Part shown: in pieces, positions 17,232 to 24,100 of the stretch
Numbering within the stretch: the first letter of the stretch is position 1
Layout: every line of letters starts with the position of its first letter
NCBI GenBank assembly: GCA_963712995.1
Contig: CAVQKH010000008.1
Coordinates: forward strand, 1-64,000
Direction: 5' to 3'
Length of the DNA: 64,000 nucleotides
DNA from: GCA-003244245 sp963712995
GTDB taxonomy: Bacteria; Actinomycetota; Actinomycetes; Mycobacteriales; Pseudonocardiaceae
Program-made: the position numbers and the translations under genes
Notes under the pieces: model-generated
Databases searched by the model: none
What the model saw: only the letters and a program-made list of their open reading frames with translations
Told to the model about the DNA's origin: nothing

Positions 17232-17688
17232 CGGCGTCCACTACCTGTATCGAGGACCCACCCGGCTCAGGGCAGGGGCTCCACCAGAATGTTCGGATAC
17301 GGCGCGGCAGAGGGAGACGCTGCAGGTCACTCTCGTCCCCGGTCAAGATCAGTCCACCGCCCATCTCCACCGCGATGGCGACCACGTGTGCATCAGCGAG
17401 ATGATCCGACCCGGCACCCGCACCCGCCAGCACTCCCCCGATCAAGCGAGCCAGCCGCCGGTCGGTGTCACGGGTCCGCACTCCGGTCTCCCGAGACAGG
17501 CACGAGTCGACGAACTGGCTGTGCCGAGGACCGCGGTACAGCTCAGCGAGAATCACCGTGGGCACGACCACATCACGGCCCAGCCGACTGGCGGCTCGCA
17601 TCGCGGCACGAACCTCACGCTCACGCCGCGTCGCGCGTCCCGCCAGCGAAGAGAACGCCTCAGCGTCGAGGACGAGGGGTCCGCTCAC
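17101..17688 (-). CDS. vapC: VapC-type PIN toxin, C-terminus frameshifted
   Basis: The PIN acidic residues are present: D in LVLDAEAF, E in LAELYRG, D in DAHVVAIAVE, and D in LTGDESDL. GTG 17688 overlaps the antitoxin stop as GTGA. After LQRLPLP the frame departs from the usual ending. One base away the DNA reads YPNILVEPLP and a stop at 17267, the normal VapC end, so a single-base insertion has added about 55 foreign residues and pushed the frame into the WD40 gene on the other strand. VapC proteins are RNases that cut tRNA or rRNA. All acidic residues precede the shift, so residual activity is possible. Confidence 0.75.
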   Translation of the reverse strand: MSGPLVLDAEAFSSLAGRATRREREVRAAMRAASRLGRDVVVPTVILAELYRGPRHSQFVDSCLSRETGVRTRDTDRRLARLIGGVLAGAGAGSDHLADAHVVAIAVEMGGGLILTGDESDLQRLPLPRRIRTFWWSPCPEPGGSSIQVVDAVRRDRCSGRSILGYNAPTRHDPGRARFANRPARWRGLGDCSDR

Positions 17689-17927
17689 GCCAGCAACCGG
17701 GTGTACTTCGACACCAGTTGCTCGTCGACCGGACCACGCTCGGCGTCCAGGGCATCGAGGTCCAGGGCATCGAGGAACTCCGACAGCAGACGACGACGTC
17801 TGCGATGCTCGATCTCGGCGCGCACCGCCTCGTTGATCTGCCCGGACAGGGCCTCCCCACCGGCTTCCAGCTCAGCGATCAGGTTCTCATCGAGTGACAC
17901 CGATATCTTGCGCTTGGTCGCGGTCAT
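17685..17927 (-). CDS. vapB: VapB-type antitoxin
   Basis: ATG 17927 gives an 80-aa protein beginning TATKRKISVSLDENLIAELE, a ribbon-helix-helix-like DNA-binding start, then an acidic C-terminal tail (LDALDLDALDAERGP) expected to wrap the toxin. A 15-bp duplication produces the doubled LDALD. The stop overlaps the start of vapC. Direct repeats stand just upstream. Confidence 0.78.
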   Translation of the reverse strand: MTATKRKISVSLDENLIAELEAGGEALSGQINEAVRAEIEHRRRRRLLSEFLDALDLDALDAERGPVDEQLVSKYTRLLA

Positions 17928-17936
17928 ACCAGAAGC

Positions 17937-17952
17937 GTACCATAGTAGTACC
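17937..17952. promoter_or_regulatory. Direct repeats upstream of vapB
   Basis: GTACC occurs at 17937-17941 and again at 17948-17952, 11 bp apart (CATAGTAGTACC context), 10 bp upstream of ATG 17927. The spacing fits side-by-side antitoxin dimers and parallels the TGATACC pair at the doc operon. Role inferred. Confidence 0.35.
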
Positions 17953-18146
17953 TTGGCTTTTTCCGACCAAAACGCCTCGGAAGATTCCCGAGCGAGTATG
18001 CACGTCATCCATGTATGCCGAAAATGTATAGGCGTATTCATCTGCACCACAAGCCATGCAAACCTCACCTCCGACGACGCCCTGATCATGGGCAATGGCG
18101 GCCCGTTAGACTCGCTCGAAATCAGTGCGGATCGAAAGGGGGCATT

Positions 18147-19749
18147 GTGGTATCGCGACCAGCACGGCACCGCTACTGCCGGTGCGGCACGCATTTAGCT
18201 GTGGACAACCCCGGGCGCCAGTGTGCCCGCTGCCAGCGCGTCTCGCGGGATAGGCTCATCGCCCCACCCCACGTGCCACCTGAGTTCTGGCAGACCAAAC
18301 AATTCCGGGACGCCTTCGCCGCTCAGCACATCGGCCGCCTCGCTCGTGCCTACCGCACGCATCCCTACCACCACACGGTCTATGGCCCAGAGGGCATCTC
18401 CCAAGCTCTGCTCGGCCAGTGGCTGGGCCTGCGCCAGCCCCAGATCAGCCGGATCGAGGGCGGCGCCCCGATCCGCAACCTGGATACCTTGGCGTACTGG
18501 GCGCGGGTATTGCGGATTCCGGCAGAACTGCTGTGGTTCAAGCTCCCAGACGAAAGACACCAGCTCGTTACCACGGAACCACAATCACCCGTTGTACCGC
18601 CTGCCTCGGACACCAGCGACGAGCACGTCGACGATCCCGAGCGCGATCCAGTCCTCATCACCCCCTGGAACCACCGAGGTACCGTCGAGGTGGCAGTCGT
18701 GCTGAGCGGTGGTGATGGCCGGGTGAAACGCCGCGTGTTCCTGTCCCTGACCGGCCCAGCCCTGACCGCTCCCGCACACCAGTGGTTGGTGCACGAGCCG
18801 GAGCCGCTGGTGTCCGGATTGTCCGGGCGGCGGGTGTCGGGAGAGCTGGTCGCCCGGCTGGGCGCCATGGTCGCCGAGCTACGCAGGATGGATGACGTGG
18901 CCGGGGGCGGCAGTGTGCTCGCGATGGCTCAGCAAGCGTTCGACTGGGTCGCCAGATTGCTCGACCGGGCGTCCTACAGCGAGCGCACCGGCCGCGCGCT
19001 GCACGTGGTACTCGCCGAGCTGGGACAGTTGTGTGGCTGGTCAGCTTATGACGGCGGAGACTTCGGGCTGGCTCAGCGCTACAACATTGTGGGTCTGCGC
19101 GCCGCCCACAGCGCCGCTGACCGGCCGCTGGGCGCCCACATCCTCGCGACCATGGCCAATCAGGCCGCCCGCCAAGGGACAACCCGCGGAAGCCGTGACA
19201 CTCATCGAGACTGCACTGTCCGGTACGCGAGGACGGGCAACACCAGCCCTGCTCGCCGAACTGCACTTCCGGCAGGCATGAAGCCTTTGCAACCTGCCGC
19301 GACACCCGGGGTGCACCGACCGCTATCTCCGAGGCCCGCGCCCAGGTCGAGCAGCTCAAACGCCAGACGACGACCCACCGTGGCTGTATTGGATGGACCG
19401 CGCGGCGATCACTGTCGATGCCGGCGAGTGTCTTCTGCGACTCGGGCAGCCTGACCAGGCGGTCACCATGCTCGGTGAGGGTATCGCCCAGTTACCCGAG
19501 TCATTCGTCCGTGACCGGCAGATTGTCATGACCCACCTCGCCGACGCCCTGGCCCAGCCGGGGAAACAGCGGGACCTGGACGCCTCCGCCGGGCTGGGCA
19601 TGCAATCGATCGACTTGGCCGAGAGCCTGGAGTCACACCGCGCGACTGACAGTCTCCGTGATCTCTACTTCCGGCTGCAGGCGCACGGCGAGGTCCCGGC
19701 GGTGCAAGACTTCTTGGAGCGGGCGCGAGGCTTTATGCAGGGCCGGTGA
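18147..19749 (+). pseudogene. Zinc-ribbon/XRE/helical-repeat regulator, copy 2 (several frameshifts)
   Basis: GTG 18147 starts the same architecture as copy 1: CRCGTHLAVDNPGRQCARCQ zinc ribbon, HTH with QALLGQWLGLRQPQISRIEG, linker, then TPR-like helices. This copy keeps the T missing from copy 1 near 6552 and reads through that point. It then breaks near 19178 (one extra base), reads GQPAEAVTLIETALSGTRG in another frame to a TGA, and shifts again near 19280 and 19360 before ending in frame as FLERARGFMQGR at 19749. Copy and original differ at many silent and replacement sites, so the duplication is not recent. It cannot make a full protein. Confidence 0.8.
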
Positions 19750-19834
19750 TGGCGACGTTGTCGCCGACCTGCGCACCGCGCTCAGCACCCAGCCGACCCG
19801 CACCTCAGTAGCGAAGCCGGGACATCCAGGGCAC

Positions 19835-21742
19835 TCAAAAAGGCGGCGGTTCGTCGGGGTCGACGGCACGCGCCGGTGCGGGCAGGCGGTCAGGCTCGGG
19901 TGGTGGCCGGTACAGGATCGGCCAGTTCTCGTCGACGGTGACCGGCGGTGCATAGTCGGGGTATCGCTCGGGGCGGGGCAGCGGAGCGGGCAGGTCGGTG
20001 GTGACGGGCTGGCGCCGGGCGTGGTAGCTCCTGCCCAGTGGGCTGGTCCAGGCAAAATGGCCAGACTCGGGCTGGTCCAGCCGCCAACCCCCAGCGTGCT
20101 TCAGTCGGTGATCATGCCTGCACAGCGGGCCGGAGTTAGCCTCGGTGGTGACCCCGCCGTAAGCGTGGTCGACGGTGTGGTCGAGGTCGGCGTGGCGGGC
20201 CGGGCAGCGGCAGCCGGGGTGCACGCAGACCCGGTCGCGGATCTGGACGTGGCGGCGTAGCGCTGCTCCGGCGAACCGGGCAGCCGGATCCTGCCCCGAT
20301 GCACCCCGAGCGCTCTGGATGTCCTGGACACGGTCGGTGGCGTGCTGGGCGGCGAGATCAGCGATCACCGCGGCCCACTCGCCGCAGGCGTCGGGGTGCG
20401 CGGCAAGCTCGGTGAGCAGAGCAGCAGGGATGTGCAGCTCCACGATCCCACCCCGCCCTGGTGCCGCTGCTTCCCCCGCAGGGATGGCAGGTCGACGGCA
20501 GGTGATCCCGGCCAGGACCAGTTGGCCCTCGGCGTCGGTGATGGCGTAGCGCCACTCCCCGGTGCGCTGGGCGGCCACGATGATGGCGGCGGTCTCGGCG
20601 GTGACCGGTCCCCATCCGGGGATTTCCCCGGGGTGCCGATCACGCCCGAGCAGGGTGGACAACCCCACTCGCAGCTCCACCCCCACCCGCTCCGCTGGGG
20701 CCCGCTCCGCTGGGGCCCGATCCCCGGGAGCCCGATCCCCGGGAGCCCGATCCCCTGGGGCGGGCTGCCCCGCACCATCCCCGTTATCTCCGTTATCCGG
20801 AGCGGCCGGGGCACCGCCAGCGGAACCGGTGTCACCGCCGGCTGGGGCCTCGGCAGCAGGGGTGCCGTCTGAGGTGGGGCCCGGCGGCGTGTCCTCGGGT
20901 GTGGCATGGGCCAGCAGGTCGGCGATGATCTGGTCCCGGGTCAGCTGCTGCCAGCGCCCCTCGAGCAGGCCGACGTAGATGTCGGCCCGAAGGGGGCCGA
21001 TCCGCCCCGGATGCCCGGCGCGTTTCGCGGCCTTGGCAAGGTCCTCGATCCGGGCGCACGCGGCAGCGGCCTGATCGGCGGGTAGCCGGTGCCCGGTGAC
21101 GGTCGCGGTGCCGTCCTCATCCAGGTACCCGATCACGTCACGGTCCTGTACCGCGCTGGCATAGCGGCGGGCGGCCCACTCGGGATCCAAGGCGAGCGCC
21201 AGCTTCTTGATCCGCGCCGAGAGCTCGCCGGTGGTGAGCCGAGCAGCATCCGGGAGCAGCCGCTGGCACACCACCTGGGCCTGCTCATCCGTCAGCTCGG
21301 CGCACAACTCGGTGAACAGCCACGCCTTGCTCCGGCAGATCGCCCCGGTGTCCAGGGCGGAAAAGACCGCAGGCAGCCGCGCCAGGAGGGCCTGCGCGAA
21401 GTGATACTCGCGGTAGGCGGCATTGCGGGTCCAGGCCAACGCCGCCCGGATCTCGTCCGCGGCGAATTCCGGGGCCTGCACCAGCCGGGCCACCTCGTCG
21501 GGCCCGGCGTGCGGGTCACACAACCCGACCTCCGCCATCACCGCCAGCAGCTGAGCCTGCTCATGGGACAACTGCCGGGCCCGGGCGCGCAGCACCTCCA
21601 CCAGATCGGTCCCGGCCAAGGCGGAAATATCGAGCCCGCCGAGCAGCACACCCAGCTCCGGGCCCGGCGCCAACTGCGCCAGACCCTCGGGAATCAACTG
21701 CCGGACCGTCACACTCCGCACACTAAACGGCAGGTCTGACAT
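19835..21742 (-). CDS. DUF222/HNH endonuclease (13E12 repeat family)
   Basis: A 635-aa protein with a DUF222 N-terminal region (about 50-270), a disordered Pro/Ala/Gly linker, and a C-terminal HNH nuclease (about 520-580) showing VCVHPGCRCPARHADLDHTV, then AYGGVTTEANSGPLCRHDHR and LKHAGGW. This is the 13E12 family, multicopy in mycobacteria and Pseudonocardiaceae and thought to be mobile or selfish; its biological role is unsettled. ATG 21742. The linker includes a five-unit 15-bp repeat. The gene is intact. Confidence 0.88.
   Translation of the reverse strand: MSDLPFSVRSVTVRQLIPEGLAQLAPGPELGVLLGGLDISALAGTDLVEVLRARARQLSHEQAQLLAVMAEVGLCDPHAGPDEVARLVQAPEFAADEIRAALAWTRNAAYREYHFAQALLARLPAVFSALDTGAICRSKAWLFTELCAELTDEQAQVVCQRLLPDAARLTTGELSARIKKLALALDPEWAARRYASAVQDRDVIGYLDEDGTATVTGHRLPADQAAAACARIEDLAKAAKRAGHPGRIGPLRADIYVGLLEGRWQQLTRDQIIADLLAHATPEDTPPGPTSDGTPAAEAPAGGDTGSAGGAPAAPDNGDNGDGAGQPAPGDRAPGDRAPGDRAPAERAPAERVGVELRVGLSTLLGRDRHPGEIPGWGPVTAETAAIIVAAQRTGEWRYAITDAEGQLVLAGITCRRPAIPAGEAAAPGRGGIVELHIPAALLTELAAHPDACGEWAAVIADLAAQHATDRVQDIQSARGASGQDPAARFAGAALRRHVQIRDRVCVHPGCRCPARHADLDHTVDHAYGGVTTEANSGPLCRHDHRLKHAGGWRLDQPESGHFAWTSPLGRSYHARRQPVTTDLPAPLPRPERYPDYAPPVTVDENWPILYRPPPEPDRLPAPARAVDPDEPPPF
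20686..20760. repeat. Five 15-bp tandem repeats in the 13E12 linker
   Basis: Head-to-tail units of 15 bp (two CCCGCTCCGCTGGGG, two CCCGATCCCCGGGAG, one CCCGATCCCCTGGGG) encode APAER twice and APGDR three times on the minus strand. They sit in the unstructured linker and are likely to vary in number between strains. Confidence 0.9.
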
Positions 21743-21879
21743 TTCTGGGCCCTCGAGCGATGAGTGTGCGCCCCGGCGGTCGTCATAGGTGATGACAGTG
21801 CCGGCCAGCAGGCCGGCTGGTCACCGATCGTGACGAGGCTACCCTCGACGACCGGCGCGACGCTCGGAAAGGAGCACGG

Positions 21880-22995
21880 ATGAGCGGGGTACGGGTACTG
21901 GTGGGCACGCGCAAGGGCGCGTTCATCCTGACCTCGGACGGCAACCGCGAGCGGTGGGAGGTCAGCGGACCGCATTTCGCGGGCTGGGAGATCTACCACG
22001 TCACGGGATCTCCCGCTGACCCGGATCGGCTGTACGCGTCGCAGTCCAGCGGCTGGTTCGGGCAGCTGATCCAGCGCTCCGACGACGGTGGCGAGACGTG
22101 GCAGCCGGTGGGTAACGAGTTCGCCTACGACGGCGTCCCCGGTACCCACCAGTGGTATGACGGCACGCCGCACCCGTGGGAGTTCGCGCGGGTCTGGCAT
22201 CTCGAGCCGTCGCTGACCGATCCGGACACGATCTATGCCGGGGTGGAGGACGCCGCACTGTTCCGCACCGTCGACGGCGGGCAGACCTGGCAGGAACTCG
22301 CGGGACTGCGCGACCACGACACGGGATCCCTCTGGCAGCCCGGCGCCGGCGGGATGTGCCTGCACACGATCATCCAGCATCCCAGCGACCCCGGGCGGAT
22401 GTTCGTGGCCATCTCGGCCGCGGGCGTATTCCGGACCGACGACGCGGGCAAGACGTGGCGCCCGACCAACCGCGGTCTGCACTCCGAACAGCTCCCGGAT
22501 CCGAACGCCGAGGTCGGCCACTGCGTCCACAACCTCGCGATGCACCCGTCACGACCGCACGTGCTGTTCATGCAGAAGCACTGGGACGTGATGCGCAGCG
22601 ACGACGCCGGCGAGTCGTGGCACGAGATCAGCGGTGACCTGCCGACCGACTTCGGGTTCCCGATCTCCGTGCACGCCCACGAGCCGGACACCGTCTACGT
22701 CGTCCCGATCAAAAGCGACTCGGAGCATTACCCGCTCGATGGGAAACTGCGCGTGTACCGCAGCCGGACCGGCGGGAACGAATGGGAACCGCTCACCAAC
22801 GGCCTGCCGCAAGCCGACTGCTACGTCAACGTGTTGCGTGACGCGATGGCCGTCGACTCGCTCGATTCGTGCGGCGTGTACTTCGGCACCACCGGCGGGC
22901 AGGTGTACGCATCGGCCGACGCTGGGGACAGCTGGGCGCCCATCGTCCGCGACCTTCCGTCCGTGCTGTCGGTCGAAGTCCAGACCCTGCCATGA
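21880..22995 (+). CDS. BNR/Asp-box beta-propeller protein
   Basis: A 371-aa protein with at least five Asp-box motifs (SDDGGETW, TVDGGQTW, TDDAGKTW, SDDAGESW, SADAGDSW) regularly spaced, giving a sialidase/VPS10-like propeller. No signal peptide is seen, so it is probably cytoplasmic and not a secreted sialidase. ATG 21880 follows AAAGGAG. The stop overlaps the start of a MoaD/ThiS-like gene (ATGA), so the two are translationally coupled and probably work together. The catalytic residues of true sialidases are not apparent. Confidence 0.8.
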   Translation: MSGVRVLVGTRKGAFILTSDGNRERWEVSGPHFAGWEIYHVTGSPADPDRLYASQSSGWFGQLIQRSDDGGETWQPVGNEFAYDGVPGTHQWYDGTPHPWEFARVWHLEPSLTDPDTIYAGVEDAALFRTVDGGQTWQELAGLRDHDTGSLWQPGAGGMCLHTIIQHPSDPGRMFVAISAAGVFRTDDAGKTWRPTNRGLHSEQLPDPNAEVGHCVHNLAMHPSRPHVLFMQKHWDVMRSDDAGESWHEISGDLPTDFGFPISVHAHEPDTVYVVPIKSDSEHYPLDGKLRVYRSRTGGNEWEPLTNGLPQADCYVNVLRDAMAVDSLDSCGVYFGTTGGQVYASADAGDSWAPIVRDLPSVLSVEVQTLP

Positions 22996-23288
22996 TCCGC
23001 GTCAGGCTTCCGGCGCATCTGCGGACGCTGGCGCACGTCGACGGTGAGGTGCAGCTCGACGTGGCCGGTACGGCCACCCAGCGCTCGGTCCTCGACGCGC
23101 TCGAAGGCCACTACCCGATGCTGCGCGGAACGATCCGCGACCACGTCACCGGGCAGCGCCGAGCGTTCGTGCGATTCTTCGCCTGCGAGCAGGATCTGTC
23201 CCATGAACCGCCGGACACCCCGCTACCCGATGCGGTCGCGACAGGAGCTGAGCCATTGATGGTGGTAGGGGCGATGGCGGGCGGCTAG
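22992..23288 (+). CDS. MoaD/ThiS-like ubiquitin-fold protein
   Basis: A 98-aa protein: IRVRLPAHLRTLAHVDGEVQ, then SVLDALEGHYPMLRGTIRDH, ending GAMAGG. The beta-grasp pattern and C-terminal Gly-Gly are those of MoaD/ThiS sulfur carriers, which are activated by adenylation and thiocarboxylation. No E1-like (MoeB/ThiF) or molybdopterin gene is nearby. It overlaps the BNR gene by 4 bp. The sulfur acceptor pathway cannot be told from here. Confidence 0.78.
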   Translation: MIRVRLPAHLRTLAHVDGEVQLDVAGTATQRSVLDALEGHYPMLRGTIRDHVTGQRRAFVRFFACEQDLSHEPPDTPLPDAVATGAEPLMVVGAMAGG

Positions 23289-23310
23289 GCGCAGCCGCGC
23301 CGCGCCTACC

Positions 23311-23330
23311 GGTGACCGCGAGGCTAGGGT
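23311..23330 (+). promoter_or_regulatory. Conserved leaderless promoter of the 23338 gene
   Basis: The block is nearly identical to the one before the paralogue at 9075. TAGGGT (23325-23330) lies seven bases before GTG 23338. The conservation of promoter and spacing in two diverged copies supports both start assignments. Confidence 0.55.
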
Positions 23331-23337
23331 CCGTCGT

Positions 23338-24078
23338 GTGCCTCCTCATGCTCAACCGCACAGCTCCGTCGTCCCTCCCGTCGATACTGTTCCGCCCGCC
23401 ATCACCTGCGCCGCGGTCGCCGCAGCGGCTCGGCACTGCGAGGCGCTGAGCCGAGCGCATCGGCTGGCCGCCTGGCTGGGCGAGGGCAGGCCCGTCACGC
23501 CCAAGCACGTGCTGCGGCCGCGCGAGGTGCCGGCGGCGGCCCGAATCCTGGGCTTCCTGGGTTCGCCGCAGATCAACACGGCGGCGGAGGTCCCCGCTCT
23601 GCACCGCTGCTGGACAGTCGCCCTGGCGGTCGGCCTCATCCAGATCGTCGATGGTCAGGCCGTGGCCACTTCGGCAGTCGAGCAATGGCTCGACACCGGC
23701 GACGACGACGCGTGCGAGCTGTGGCGTATCGGGCTGATCGCCGCATACGGGGCCGGCTCCAGAACCGAGGACCAGGCCGGTGCGGCGGCGTTCTGCCGCC
23801 TCATGCTGGGGGCACTGGCCACCGACCCACCGCCCTCGATCGTCGAAATGTGGGAGCGAGCACGGGCAACGCTCCACCGCGAGAACTCCTATACCGCCGC
23901 CGATCCGTTCTTCAGCTCCTCCCACTACAAGCACTGGGACTTCCTCACAGCAATGCCCGAGCTGCTCATCGAGTTCGGCGCGGCGACACGGCGCGGCGCG
24001 CAGCTGGAGATGACGCCGCTCGGTCGCTGGGCCGTGCAGGAAATCCACGCGCACCGGCCCAATCGACAGGCGCTATGA
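23338..24078 (+). CDS. Short paralogue of the 9075 protein (N-terminal domain only)
   Basis: The 246-aa product aligns with residues 1-235 of the 9075 gene product: HRLAAWLGEGRPVTPKHVLR, MLGALATDPPPSIVEMWERA, and IEFGAATRRGAQLEMTPLGR. It then ends within ten residues, lacking the middle and the pRiA4b-like C-terminal domain. The stop is clean and codon use normal, so it may be a functional single-domain version and not a fragment. Function unknown. Confidence 0.65.
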   Translation: MPPHAQPHSSVVPPVDTVPPAITCAAVAAAARHCEALSRAHRLAAWLGEGRPVTPKHVLRPREVPAAARILGFLGSPQINTAAEVPALHRCWTVALAVGLIQIVDGQAVATSAVEQWLDTGDDDACELWRIGLIAAYGAGSRTEDQAGAAAFCRLMLGALATDPPPSIVEMWERARATLHRENSYTAADPFFSSSHYKHWDFLTAMPELLIEFGAATRRGAQLEMTPLGRWAVQEIHAHRPNRQAL

Positions 24079-24100
24079 CGGCGGTGGCTCGACTCTGACG

